Part shown: one piece after another, positions 26,445 to 35,165 of the stretch
How positions within the stretch are numbered: position 1 is the first letter of the stretch
How the letters are laid out: every line of letters begins with the position of its first letter
Assembly: GCA_016868775.1 (NCBI GenBank)
Contig: VGFT01000001.1
Span: 372,001 to 436,000, forward strand
DNA length: 64,000 nt
Origin: Bacteroidota bacterium
Lineage (GTDB): Bacteria > Bacteroidota > Bacteroidia > Chitinophagales > Chitinophagaceae
Reading direction: 5' to 3'
The notes under the pieces: generated by a model
Database searches by the model: none
The model's input: the letters and a program-made list of their open reading frames with translations, nothing else
What the model was told of the DNA's origin: nothing
Position numbers and translations under genes: made by a program

Positions 26445-27959
26445 ATGCGTTTGAAACACACCTCTCTTTTATCATTATGGATATTGAGTGCTGTCATTTG
26501 CCTGGGTCAGGCATCTCCGGAGTTTCGGGGTGTCTGGATCGCTACGGTGAACAATATTGATTGGCCGCAGGCCCGAAGTAATGACCCAGCGAGGCAAAAA
26601 GCCGACTTCATTCGTCTGGCCGATTTGCATAAGCAAAATGGCATGAATGTTTTGGTCGTTCAGATTCGCCCTGCAGGGGATGCCTTTTATCCCTCTACAC
26701 TCGAGCCTTGGAGTGAATTTCTAACCGGCAAACAGGGCGAGGCGCCGAATCCTTATTACGATCCGCTGCAATTCATGATCGAGGAAACGCACAAGCGGGG
26801 AATGGAGTTTCATGCCTGGCTGAATCCCTATCGGGCAGTGTTCAACATCAACACTTCCTCCGTTGCATCCAATCACATTACCAAAAAAAATCCGGAGTGG
26901 TTCCTGACCTACGGGGATAAAAAATATTTTGACCCGGGGAATAAAAAAGCGCAGGCCTTTGTGGTAAGCGTTGTTAAGGATATTGTGAAGCGGTATGCGG
27001 TTGACGCCATTCACATGGATGATTATTTTTATCCGTATAAGATCGCGGGGAAAGAATTTCCGGATGATGCGGGCTATCAAGCATCCGGAACGACTCTTTC
27101 GAAAGATGACTGGCGACGCAGCAATTGCGATTCGATCATTGTTGCCATTCACCGGGTGATGCGCGCCGAGCGACCTGAATGCCGGTTTGGTATATCGCCG
27201 TTTAGCGTTTGGCGAAACAAATCAAAGGACCCGGAGGGAAGTGACAGCAAGGCGGGTGTTACCAATTACGACGACCTCTATGCCGATATCCTCCTTTGGA
27301 TGAAGATGGGGTGGATCGACTATGTTACCCCCCAGCTTTACCTGGAGATCGGTCACGATAAGATCGCATATGAAAAATTGCTTGAATGGTGGTCGAGACA
27401 CAGTTACGGAAAACATGTTTATGTTGGACATGGTATTTATAGAGCGGGAGAGGGTAATTCGGTAAAATGGAAGAACCCCAACGAGATTCCCAATCAGATC
27501 AAATTATTGCGGGCAACCCCCAACATACAGGGCAGTCTCTATTTCAGCAGCAAATCCTTTGAGAAAAATCTTAACGGATGGAATGACAGTCTCCGAAACA
27601 ATTACTACAAAGAACCCGCATTGGTTCCAGCCACCCCTTGGTTGAGCAAGGGAAAACCGACTACTCCGCAAGCCACGGTGACCACGTCAGGAAACAAACA
27701 GGTTTCGATCGAAATTCAGCCGGACGCGAAAAAAACAGCCGGACTTAAATACTATGTAATCTATAAACAATCCGGTGGCGCCGATAAAAAGATCGCCGCG
27801 ATGCTGCCGGTCTCACAACCGCTGAAATGGACCGACCAACTTAACGAAAACGACCAATCCGTTCGCTACTGGATCACCGCCGTCAACCAAACCAACGAAG
27901 AAAGTACCCCACGCGAAAAAAAACTCACCAAATCATCCGCCACCTGGTCCATCCAATAA
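26445..27959 (+). CDS. Secreted glycoside hydrolase-like protein, GHL10/YddW family (DUF187)
   Basis: 504 aa with a signal peptide ending CLGQ. The catalytic-like TIM barrel (about 24-350) has family blocks EFRGVWIATVNNIDWP, FHAWLNPYRAVFN, AIHMDDYFYPY and DYVTPQLYLEIG, matching the GHL10 (PF02638) family that includes E. coli YddW/DigH, a denuded-peptidoglycan glycosidase. The last 100 residues look like a fibronectin-III-type domain (YYVIYKQSGG, YWITAVNQTNEES). It probably acts on peptidoglycan glycan strands at the cell surface or in the periplasm. It ends directly at a CCAAACT-word array. Enzymatic specificity is inferred only from the family. Confidence 0.85.
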   Translation: MRLKHTSLLSLWILSAVICLGQASPEFRGVWIATVNNIDWPQARSNDPARQKADFIRLADLHKQNGMNVLVVQIRPAGDAFYPSTLEPWSEFLTGKQGEAPNPYYDPLQFMIEETHKRGMEFHAWLNPYRAVFNINTSSVASNHITKKNPEWFLTYGDKKYFDPGNKKAQAFVVSVVKDIVKRYAVDAIHMDDYFYPYKIAGKEFPDDAGYQASGTTLSKDDWRRSNCDSIIVAIHRVMRAERPECRFGISPFSVWRNKSKDPEGSDSKAGVTNYDDLYADILLWMKMGWIDYVTPQLYLEIGHDKIAYEKLLEWWSRHSYGKHVYVGHGIYRAGEGNSVKWKNPNEIPNQIKLLRATPNIQGSLYFSSKSFEKNLNGWNDSLRNNYYKEPALVPATPWLSKGKPTTPQATVTTSGNKQVSIEIQPDAKKTAGLKYYVIYKQSGGADKKIAAMLPVSQPLKWTDQLNENDQSVRYWITAVNQTNEESTPREKKLTKSSATWSIQ

Positions 27960-28008
27960 CCAACTCCCAAACTGACCAAACTAACCAAACTCCCAAACTA
28001 ACCAAACT
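27957..28008. repeat. CCAAACT-word intergenic array, copy A
   Basis: Starts at the TAA stop of the GH10-like gene (TAACCAACTCCCAAACT) and continues as about five CCAAACT/CCCAAACT words at 8-9-nt spacing up to 7 nt before the next ATG. The same words occur in the opposite orientation at 46,572-46,604. Confidence 0.7.
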
Positions 28009-28014
28009 TTTTAT

Positions 28015-29211
28015 ATGCCTGGATACGAACGCTGGAGCGACTTGGAACGAAAAGAGCTGATGGATGTGCTCGACAGCGGCATTTTGATGCGCTATGGATT
28101 TGACGGTGCGCGAAAAGGGCACTGGAAATCGAAAGCGTTGGAATCGGCCATTTGTGAAACGTTTGGTTGTGCGCATGCGCAGCTTACTTCGAGTGGAACG
28201 GCCGCGTTGACCACAGCGCTGAATGCATTGGGCGTAGGGTACGGCGATGAGGTGATCATGCCCAGTTTTACGTTCGTGGCTTCCTTTGAGGCGGTACTCA
28301 GTGTGGGGGCTGTACCGGTGTTGGCGGATATTGATGATACGCTCACGTTGGATCCGGCATTGGTTCGGCGCAAGATCACGCCGCGCACCAAGGCCATCAT
28401 GCCGGTGCACATGTGTGGGAGCATGGCTGATATGGATGCTTTGCGGTCGATCTGTCGGGAACACAAACTTTGGTTGTTGGAAGATGCTTGTCAGAGTATT
28501 GGCGGGACGTACAAAGGCAAAAAATTGGGAACGATCGGTGATGCGGGTACGTTTTCATTTGATTTTGTGAAGACGATGACTTGCGGAGAGGGGGGTGTGG
28601 TGATGACCAACCACCAGGACGTCTATATAAAAAGCGATGGATATACCGATCACGGACACGATCATTTGGGGGTGGATCGAGGGGCGGACCTGCATCCGTT
28701 CATCGGATATAATTTTCGGATCTCGGAATTGCATTCGGCCGTAGGCCTTGCGCAGATCCGTCGCCTTCCCGAATTTCTCGAGACACAAGAAAAAAATCAT
28801 CGTGCATTAAAAGCGTATTTGGCCGAGATCCCGGGTATTTCGTTTCGCCGCGTACCCGATCCGGCAGGCGACAGCCACAGTTTTATCAGCTGGTTTTTGC
28901 CAACGGCCGAGCAGGCGCAACGAGCCGTGGAGGCGTTGCGGGAAGCCAGGCTCTTGGCCGGTAACTTTTATTGGTACAACAACAATTGGCATTATATCCG
29001 AAAATGGGAGCACCTCAAAAAAGCGCTGACGTTGAGTGGCTTATCGCCGGAGATCAAGTCCCGCCTCGAAGCAGAAGCCAACGGCGATTTCGGCGCCAGC
29101 GATGCCATCATGAGTCGCTGTGTATCTACTTCAATCAGTTTGTTGTGGACCGAGGAGCAGATCCGCGAAAGGGGGATGCGCATGCGCGACGTCATTGCTC
29201 AATCGATTTGA
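28015..29211 (+). CDS. DegT/DnrJ/EryC1/StrS aminotransferase, KdnA-like
   Basis: 398-aa PLP-dependent sugar aminotransferase. Features: TSSGTAALTTALNALGVG (phosphate-binding region), LLEDACQSIGGTYKGKKLG, and K186 in FDFVKTMTCGEGG as the PLP lysine. The blocks VHMCGSMADMD, DHGHDHLGVDRGA and FYWYNNNWHYIR resemble, from memory, KdnA of Shewanella, which makes 8-amino-8-deoxy-Kdo for lipopolysaccharide. If so, it would aminate a keto-octulosonate. The KdnB oxidase partner is not adjacent, so the specific substrate remains a guess; the family call is secure. Its stop codon lies in the loop of a 13-bp hairpin, and rpoN follows 38 nt later. Confidence 0.85.
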   Translation: MPGYERWSDLERKELMDVLDSGILMRYGFDGARKGHWKSKALESAICETFGCAHAQLTSSGTAALTTALNALGVGYGDEVIMPSFTFVASFEAVLSVGAVPVLADIDDTLTLDPALVRRKITPRTKAIMPVHMCGSMADMDALRSICREHKLWLLEDACQSIGGTYKGKKLGTIGDAGTFSFDFVKTMTCGEGGVVMTNHQDVYIKSDGYTDHGHDHLGVDRGADLHPFIGYNFRISELHSAVGLAQIRRLPEFLETQEKNHRALKAYLAEIPGISFRRVPDPAGDSHSFISWFLPTAEQAQRAVEALREARLLAGNFYWYNNNWHYIRKWEHLKKALTLSGLSPEIKSRLEAEANGDFGASDAIMSRCVSTSISLLWTEEQIRERGMRMRDVIAQSI

Positions 29212-29223
29212 TCGATTGAGCAA
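29195..29223. promoter_or_regulatory. 13-bp perfect hairpin with the aminotransferase stop codon in its loop
   Basis: TTGCTCAATCGAT, a 3-nt loop TTG, then ATCGATTGAGCAA. The TGA stop (29209-29211) spans the loop and first stem base. There is no T-run on either side, so it is not a standard intrinsic terminator. It lies just upstream of the rpoN -7 element and could attenuate readthrough, stabilise the 3' end or bind a dimeric protein. Confidence 0.55.
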
Positions 29224-29234
29224 AATCCTTCACG

Positions 29235-29242
29235 TAATTTTG
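29235..29242 (+). promoter_or_regulatory. TAnnTTTG -7 element before rpoN
   Basis: TAATTTTG ends 7 nt before the rpoN ATG, predicting a very short or absent leader. It suggests rpoN is transcribed separately from the aminotransferase gene. Confidence 0.45.
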
Positions 29243-29249
29243 TAGGGCC

Positions 29250-30728
29250 ATGGCGCTCGGACAACGGCTGCAACAGAAACTGCAGCAAAAACTTTCTCCC
29301 CAGCAGATTCAGCTGATGAAACTGCTGCAGATTCCTACGGCCAATCTGGAAACCCGCATCAAAGAGGAGTTAGAGGAGAATCCGGCGTTGGAATGGGAGG
29401 TCGCCTCGCCGGCGGAAAGTGTTACAGGAACGGATGAGTATGCAGACACGACGGAGGAGCCGGCATCGGATTCTGTATCGGATATCTATAACGATATTGA
29501 TGTCAGTCCCTATTTGCAGGACGGCGAAGATGAAATCCCAGAGTATCGATTGCAAACCAATAATGGAATACCAGAGATGGAAGATCGCCCTTTTCGGGAT
29601 GTTTCTTCCGTCAGCTTTTATGAGGCGCTACTAGATCAGGTGCATTGGCTGGAGTTGAATGAAATCGAACAGCAGGTAGCGGAGCAGTTGATTGGGAGTT
29701 TGGAGGAGGATGGATATCTGCGCCGCGATGTGCAGGCAATTGTGGATGATTTGGCTTTCCGACAAAATGTATATGTCGACGCGGCACTGGTGGAAGACGT
29801 GTTAAAACGGATACAGGCATTAGACCCCCCGGGGATTGCAGCCAGAAATTTGCGGGAGTGTTTATTGCTGCAGGTCGAACGCTTGTCGGCCGAGGGCAGA
29901 GACGTGGCGTTGGCACGAAAGATCCTATCGGACTACTTCGAAGAGTTTACCCGAAAAAACTATGATAAGCTCCAGCGCGATTTGGAATTGACCGAATCAG
30001 CACTACGCGATGGATTGCAGCAGATCACCCAATTGAATCCCAAGCCGGGCGGGATCACCGAGGGAACAGCGCAGCAGCAATATGTGATCCCTGATTTTTT
30101 TGTTATCAATAATCAAGGGCGTCTGGAACTAACGCTTAACAGCCGCAATGCGCCGGAATTGCGTGTCAGCCAGGAGTACCGCGAAATGCTAAAGCAATAC
30201 GATGCCGGAATCAAAAAGAATCAGTCTGAAAAAGAGGCAGTGTTGTTTATCAAACAAAAGATCGATTCGGCCAAATGGTTCATCGATGCCATTCACCAAC
30301 GGCAGCAGACATTGACCAAAGTGATGACCTGTTTGCTCGAGTATCAGCAGCCCTTTTTTTTGACGGGCGATGAAACCGAATTGCGGCCAATGATATTAAA
30401 GGATATTGCCGGTAAGACGGGGTTGGACATCTCTACCATCAGCCGGGTGGCCAACAGCAAATTCGTACAAACGGAATTCGGAACCTATCGGTTGAAATTC
30501 TTTTTCAGCGAAGCGGTGAAAACCCAAAGCGGGGAAGAGGCTTCTACCCGGGAGGTTAAAAAAATATTATCTGAGCTAATCGAAGGAGAAGATAAAAAAA
30601 ATCCATTAAGCGACGATCAACTAGCCGAGCTGCTAACGGGTCGAGGATATAACGTAGCCAGAAGAACGGTGGCTAAATACCGGGAACAAATGAATATTTC
30701 CGTGGCACGATTGAGAAAAGAATGGTAG
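29250..30728 (+). CDS. rpoN: RNA polymerase sigma-54 factor
   Basis: 492 aa. Region I at the N-terminus (LQQKLSPQQIQLMKLLQIP, LEENPALE) binds activators. An acidic linker follows (about 50-110). The core-binding domain has LDPPGIAARNLRECL and LNPKPGG. The C-terminal DNA-binding part includes DISTISRVANSKFVQTEFG and the RpoN box ARRTVAKYRE at about 471-480, which recognises the -24 element. It is complete and canonical. No enhancer-binding activator is in this window, so its regulon cannot be seen here. It is followed by a glucosaminidase gene with its own promoter element. Confidence 0.97.
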   Translation: MALGQRLQQKLQQKLSPQQIQLMKLLQIPTANLETRIKEELEENPALEWEVASPAESVTGTDEYADTTEEPASDSVSDIYNDIDVSPYLQDGEDEIPEYRLQTNNGIPEMEDRPFRDVSSVSFYEALLDQVHWLELNEIEQQVAEQLIGSLEEDGYLRRDVQAIVDDLAFRQNVYVDAALVEDVLKRIQALDPPGIAARNLRECLLLQVERLSAEGRDVALARKILSDYFEEFTRKNYDKLQRDLELTESALRDGLQQITQLNPKPGGITEGTAQQQYVIPDFFVINNQGRLELTLNSRNAPELRVSQEYREMLKQYDAGIKKNQSEKEAVLFIKQKIDSAKWFIDAIHQRQQTLTKVMTCLLEYQQPFFLTGDETELRPMILKDIAGKTGLDISTISRVANSKFVQTEFGTYRLKFFFSEAVKTQSGEEASTREVKKILSELIEGEDKKNPLSDDQLAELLTGRGYNVARRTVAKYREQMNISVARLRKEW

Positions 30729-30809
30729 GTAATCAACTTAGACTGAGGCAGTTCAACTCGATTTGAACAAGAAATATCCGGAAAACTGCAGGCCCTGTCG
30801 GTTGTTTTG

Positions 30810-30817
30810 TACTTTTG
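30810..30817 (+). promoter_or_regulatory. TAnnTTTG -7 element before the glucosaminidase gene
   Basis: TACTTTTG lies 33 nt before the ATG at 30851, giving a conventional short leader. No TTG is seen at the ideal -33 spacing. Confidence 0.4.
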
Positions 30818-30850
30818 TGCTGCGGACGAACACCTCTTTAATTTTTTACC

Positions 30851-31282
30851 ATGAAAAAAATTCTTTTTCTGCTTTTGTGCGTTGGGCTCTGGGGGAACGT
30901 AGACGCGCAGCGTAGCAACATAAAAAGATTGCAAGGGGTATATGACTCCATCAAGGCTGCCGGAATCCGCCATCCCGATGTGGTGATGGCCCAGTGCATA
31001 CAGGAAACCGGATGGCTTGAATGCAACCGGTGTTGCCTCGGCTATAACAATCTATTCGGATTTTACAACAAGTCCAAAAAGTGCATGCGCTTTTCAACTG
31101 AGGGGGATTGCATTGCATACTATAAAAAATGGCAGGATAAGCGTTACGACAAGTGGCATAATACGTATCCGGGGCAGGACTATTTCCATTTTTTAAAATC
31201 AGTGAAATACGCAACAGGCGACAAGTACACAGCCGAGGTAAAGCCGGCGTTGGACTGGGTTAGAAAAAATTTGAGTCTTTAG
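30851..31282 (+). CDS. Small secreted glucosaminidase-domain protein
   Basis: 143 aa with a signal peptide ending VDAQ. The mature part is a mannosyl-glycoprotein endo-beta-N-acetylglucosaminidase-like (PF01832/FlgJ) domain: VVMAQCIQETGWLECN carries the presumed catalytic Glu (QETGW), then YNNLFGFYN and FSTEGDCIAYYKKWQ. It likely cleaves peptidoglycan during growth or remodelling. The size is at the short end for the family, essentially one minimal domain. Its stop codon overlaps that of the convergent DHHW-protein gene by 3 nt, so the two transcripts collide without spacer. Confidence 0.85.
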   Translation: MKKILFLLLCVGLWGNVDAQRSNIKRLQGVYDSIKAAGIRHPDVVMAQCIQETGWLECNRCCLGYNNLFGFYNKSKKCMRFSTEGDCIAYYKKWQDKRYDKWHNTYPGQDYFHFLKSVKYATGDKYTAEVKPALDWVRKNLSL

Positions 31283-32619
31283 GGACGGGGGTCGTTTCTT
31301 TTGCTTTTTTCCGAAGGTGTAGATTTCTGCATCTTGGGGTGTTGCAATCCTTTGATTTTGTCGATGTGGAAAGGTGTATGTGCCGCGAAAATGTTATTGA
31401 TCACCAGTAACTCATTGATCCCTTCTTGTTTAAGCAGTGCTGCAAAATCACCTGTATAGTATCGCTGATCGACCACGATCACTTTTTCGTAATGATTGAT
31501 CAAAAAAGGTGCGAAGGCATTTCCGTACGACTCCTTGATAAGGGCGATGCGGCGGCCATTTTTTTGCAGGGACTCGATCTTAACGACGGGAAGATCGCCT
31601 TGTAGGAAAACAGAGTAGCTGTTCCCCTCTTTTACTCCTTCTGCATACATTTTTGACTTTATCCAATTGGTTGTCTGGGTACCGTATCCGGAATAGAACC
31701 GCAGCGAGTCTCGAAAAAGAAAATAGCGAACGGAGTCGGGGTTGTTTTTCAAGGACGGATCCCGGGTCAGACGATACAAAGAACCCAGGAAACCGGGCTT
31801 TACCCGAGCGGGGATGGTATCCAGTGAGACGGGCGTAAATCCGGCCGTTGAACAAAAGGCCCGGTATGCATAATAGGCCCCCAGGCTCGTCCAATGATGA
31901 TCGGTATTGAAATAAATGTATTCATCGCGGTGTTTACGAAGCTCATCAATGGCCCAGACTTTCTTGACGGACGGATCGAGTGTGTTGTAAATGTTTTCGA
32001 TGGCCGGTCGGTTTGGCTTTTGAAGATTGCTGTACTTCTCGGTGATTTCAAATTCCAATGCCACGGGTATAATAAGATTATAAACCTGAAGGGGGGAGAT
32101 TCCGAGTTTGGTAAATCCATTTACAACCGATGCGTATTGTTTTCCGATCGCGGGACCGCCGCCAAAGCGTTCGAAGGCCCGATTTTTAAATACAAAAACG
32201 CCTTTTTTGACTTCTCCCGTGGCACCATCATCGGATCGGTATGTATCATCCGTTTTGGGCAGGGTGTCGGGGGCGCTTTCGGATCCGCCGATCGGACCTG
32301 GATCGTAGTACGTTATTTCGGAGGATTGAAAGCCAATGCGGGAGCGGAAGAAAGAAGAGAACTCCATCCATCGGTCTCGTCCGGGAAAATGATCGGCGTA
32401 GTAGAGTTCGATGGCTCTGAAATAGTCGCCTTTCCAAAACAAACTGTCGGAGTAAACGGGAAAGGCTGCCAATGTTCGATTTTCTTTTTCAGATACGGTT
32501 TGCTTCGGCGCCAAGAGTGAATAGATCCCCCCCAGCGTAAGCAGGCTCACGAATAAGGCGACATTGAGCACCTGTCCGATTCGGGCAGCAGAAGGTTGGG
32601 GATGAAGGGTGGCAGACAT
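31279..32619 (-). CDS. DHHW/AlgX-AlgJ-like SGNH acyltransferase-related protein
   Basis: 446 aa with one N-terminal membrane segment (VALFVSLLTLGGIYSLL). The motif FNTDHHWTSLGAYYAY (DHHW family) and IKESYGNAFAPFL supply the His/Asp and Ser features of AlgX/AlgJ SGNH-fold proteins, which transfer or handle acetyl groups on exopolysaccharides in the periplasm. It lies 26 nt downstream of the MBOAT gene on the same strand, the usual AlgI-AlgJ-type pairing. The polysaccharide acceptor is unknown and no alginate genes are nearby. The C-terminal tail is basic and probably disordered. Confidence 0.85.
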   Translation of the reverse strand: MSATLHPQPSAARIGQVLNVALFVSLLTLGGIYSLLAPKQTVSEKENRTLAAFPVYSDSLFWKGDYFRAIELYYADHFPGRDRWMEFSSFFRSRIGFQSSEITYYDPGPIGGSESAPDTLPKTDDTYRSDDGATGEVKKGVFVFKNRAFERFGGGPAIGKQYASVVNGFTKLGISPLQVYNLIIPVALEFEITEKYSNLQKPNRPAIENIYNTLDPSVKKVWAIDELRKHRDEYIYFNTDHHWTSLGAYYAYRAFCSTAGFTPVSLDTIPARVKPGFLGSLYRLTRDPSLKNNPDSVRYFLFRDSLRFYSGYGTQTTNWIKSKMYAEGVKEGNSYSVFLQGDLPVVKIESLQKNGRRIALIKESYGNAFAPFLINHYEKVIVVDQRYYTGDFAALLKQEGINELLVINNIFAAHTPFHIDKIKGLQHPKMQKSTPSEKSKRNDPRP

Positions 32620-32645
32620 GGGCGATCAGCTGTATTATTTCATGA

Positions 32646-34073
32646 CTAAAAACGAAAGTAAATGAATGGATTGTAGCTCTTGCCTACCAATTGCGCCACG
32701 CAGAGAAATAAGATCGAAAGATTGATCAGAAGGGTGCCGGAGATCCGCAGTCTGACAGACAGAGACGATTGTTCAATTTTTTGGGAGAGCCAGGGATAGA
32801 GGGGCATGCAGGTCGCCAGAGCCAATAGCAGCCAGTACAGGTGGGTGGTCAGTGTATTTTTCAAATCCTCATATCCGGCTTCCGGCAAACTATATGAAAA
32901 CAGTTTTTGTACATAGGCCCCCAGGAGGTGGGCATCGGTAAAATAGAAAATAACCCAGCCCGGAACAATGATGGACAAGGCGTATACATGAGAGATCCAG
33001 ACGGGTGCCCGATCCAATAATTTTTGCAAGAAGGCTTTCTCCAGGGCGATGAAAACAAAAAAGTATAGTCCCCAGAAAATAAAATTCCAACTGGCTCCAT
33101 GCCAGAAGCCGGTCAGAAACCAAACGATGAAAAGGTTGAAATAGGTATTTTTTTTATTCCCGCCCAAGGGAATGTATACATAGTCGCGAAAGATGCTTCC
33201 GAGGGAGATGTGCCACCGTCGCCAAAAGTCGCTGATCGAGCGGGCAATGTAGGGATAATTGAAATTCTCCCGGAAGTGGAATCCAAACATGCGGCCCAGT
33301 CCAATTGCCATGTCCGAATAACCGGAGAAATCGAAATAGATCTGTAGCGCGAACATGATCAATCCCGTCCAGGCCTCGGCGGTTGAAAGCCTGGACAGTT
33401 CCAGCAGCGTCAGCGGATCGCTGTTGTCTCCCATGTATTTTCGGACCAGCTCGGCGGCGATGTTAGCCATGATCACCTTCTTGAAAAGTCCCACGCAAAA
33501 ACGAGTGATCCCCAAACTGAAATCGTTCAGGTTTTCATTTCGGCGGTCGATCTCGTGTGCCACGTGTGCGTAGCGGATGATGGGGCCGGCAACGAGGGAG
33601 GAGTAGAGAGAGACGTACATCAAAAAGTTGGGAAAACTCCGTTGCGCGGAAATGTCTCCTCGATAAACGTCCACCACATAAGAGATGGTATGAAACGTGT
33701 AAAAGGAGATTCCGATGGGCAGGGCGTATCCGGGAGCAGTGAAGCTCGTTCCCAACAGCGCATTGATCTGATCAACTAAAAAGACATCGTACTTGAATGT
33801 AGCCAGCAACCCCAGGTTCAGGCAGATAGTGAATAGGAGTCCCCATTTCCCCCATCGCGTGCCCCGGTATCGCTCAATGAACAAGGCATTGGCCCAATCC
33901 AACAGCGAAGAGAGGATCAGCAAGCTGATCCAGATGGGTTCTCCCCATCCATAAAAAGCCAATGAAAACACGATCAATACCCCATTGCGCCAAGCATAGT
34001 TACGCGTAGTGTAATAAAGAAATAGATTCAGGGGCAGGAACAAAAAAAGGAAAAGCAGACTGGCAAATACCAT
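32646..34073 (-). CDS. MBOAT family O-acyltransferase (AlgI-like)
   Basis: About 475 aa from the ATG at 34073 (MVFASLLFLFLFLPLNLFLYY, the standard AlgI start). The ORF-track start at 34097 adds eight residues. A polytopic membrane protein with the family blocks FYTFHTISYVVDVYRG, DFSGYSDMAIGLGRMFGF, NFNYPY and the catalytic His in FWHGASWNFIFWG. It is expected to move acetyl groups across the inner membrane to the DHHW partner encoded 26 nt downstream, leading to O-acetylation of a surface polysaccharide or other glycan. No T-run terminator is seen between the two, so they are co-transcribed. Confidence 0.93.
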   Translation of the reverse strand: MVFASLLFLFLFLPLNLFLYYTTRNYAWRNGVLIVFSLAFYGWGEPIWISLLILSSLLDWANALFIERYRGTRWGKWGLLFTICLNLGLLATFKYDVFLVDQINALLGTSFTAPGYALPIGISFYTFHTISYVVDVYRGDISAQRSFPNFLMYVSLYSSLVAGPIIRYAHVAHEIDRRNENLNDFSLGITRFCVGLFKKVIMANIAAELVRKYMGDNSDPLTLLELSRLSTAEAWTGLIMFALQIYFDFSGYSDMAIGLGRMFGFHFRENFNYPYIARSISDFWRRWHISLGSIFRDYVYIPLGGNKKNTYFNLFIVWFLTGFWHGASWNFIFWGLYFFVFIALEKAFLQKLLDRAPVWISHVYALSIIVPGWVIFYFTDAHLLGAYVQKLFSYSLPEAGYEDLKNTLTTHLYWLLLALATCMPLYPWLSQKIEQSSLSVRLRISGTLLINLSILFLCVAQLVGKSYNPFIYFRF

Positions 34074-34227
34074 AGCGGATCGGTATAACACATCCAATCT
34101 GCGCTGCGATCGGAATAGAGGTTAAAAATAAGACATTTGAATCGGTTGCAAAAGTTGAGGCGCAAGATTCGAAATCCGCCGCTTTCTGCCGAGAAAATAA
34201 TAACTCAATTCATTACCTTGCCAACGC

Positions 34228-34863
34228 ATGAAACCGCTGAAGCTAAACAGACTTTTTTTTCAGTTTCTTTCTTGGGTCTTGCACCCCGTCTTTCAACCGG
34301 TATGGGTGATTGCCTTCCTTCTTTTTTGTGAAATGTCAACCGCATTTCTTGGATTTCGTCCATTTCAGCGCTGGTTGATTTTAGGACAGGCATTTACGCT
34401 CTATGCATTCTTCCCGTTAGTAACCGTTGGACTTCTAAAAGCCCTGGGATTTATAGAGTCCGTTCAATTGCGGACCCAACGAGAACGAGTTATCCCCCTG
34501 CTTGCTGCCGGCATTTGGTATTTCTGGATCTGGTACGTCTGGAAAAACCTGCCCGATTATCCGGCCGAATTGGTGCGGCTTACCTTGGCCATCTGGACGG
34601 CCTCCTGGGCAACCCTAATGATCAATACTCGAATGAAGATCAGTTTGCATACAATATCAGCCGGACTGATGCTGACGTTTCTCTGTCTTTGGTCGCTGAA
34701 TCATCCCTACGGAGCCGGTATCTATCTGCCCGTCGCGAGCTTGTTGGCCGGACTCATTGGGGCTGCGCGTTTTGTCGTTTCCGATCACACGCAAACAGAG
34801 GTTTACGCGGGGTATGTGCTGGGCATAAGTGCTATGTTGATCATTCATTTTTTCTACTTGTAA
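34228..34863 (+). CDS. PAP2-like integral membrane protein
   Basis: 211 aa with about six membrane segments. Late motifs KISLHTISAG and SDHTQTEVYAGYVLG resemble the second and third signature motifs of PAP2-type lipid phosphatases, with the conserved His of SxxxxH-like and H-tract regions. The first motif (KxxxxxxRP) is not clear. A membrane lipid or undecaprenyl phosphatase role is plausible but unproven; some Bacteroidota members of this group may be non-catalytic. A TACCTTG element lies 6 nt before the ATG. It is followed by 300 nt without genes before recA. Confidence 0.6.
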   Translation: MKPLKLNRLFFQFLSWVLHPVFQPVWVIAFLLFCEMSTAFLGFRPFQRWLILGQAFTLYAFFPLVTVGLLKALGFIESVQLRTQRERVIPLLAAGIWYFWIWYVWKNLPDYPAELVRLTLAIWTASWATLMINTRMKISLHTISAGLMLTFLCLWSLNHPYGAGIYLPVASLLAGLIGAARFVVSDHTQTEVYAGYVLGISAMLIIHFFYL

Positions 34864-34945
34864 TCGGTCGAAGGCAAACAAGGAAATCTCCCTTCGTTGC
34901 TATCCATGATTCTCCCTTCTTGGAGCCAGCGGGGATTGAAGCCGA

Positions 34946-35032
34946 GGGTTTAGTATAAAATATTTCTCTGTAAAGAATTATAATTCAATGCTAAACCCTA
35001 AACCCTGTTCTCCAAACCTAATTCTCTAAACA
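34946..35032. repeat. TTTAGGG-type intergenic word island, copy 3
   Basis: A single GGGTTTAG word on the left, an AT-rich spacer of about 35 nt, then CTAAACCCTAAACCCTGTTC, TCCAAACC and CTCTAAACAG on the right. The most asymmetric copy, with one arm mostly lost. Lies between two plus-strand genes, about 80 nt after the PAP2-like stop. Confidence 0.7.
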
Positions 35033-35108
35033 GTCTCCTTCCCGGTTTTCCCCCCAATTCCCCAGAAAAAAAACTCCAAAAAAATTAGTTTTATTTTGCT
35101 AAATCCAT

Positions 35109-35116
35109 TAGTTTTG
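35109..35116 (+). promoter_or_regulatory. recA -7 element
   Basis: TAGTTTTG matches TAnnTTTG perfectly, 49 nt before the recA ATG. TTTTG and TTTTA stretches lie upstream, but none at the ideal spacing, so the -33 element is uncertain. No clear LexA-type palindrome was recognised. Confidence 0.5.
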
Positions 35117-35165
35117 CCCTATTAACCATTCAGCCAACTGGCTACGACCCTTTAAAAAACAACTT

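Larger units (their letters stand above)
34864..35165. other. Non-coding spacer upstream of recA
   Basis: 302 nt with no supported gene. It holds the third TTTAGGG-type word island and the AT-rich recA promoter region. The first 80 nt show nothing recognisable. Confidence 0.6.
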
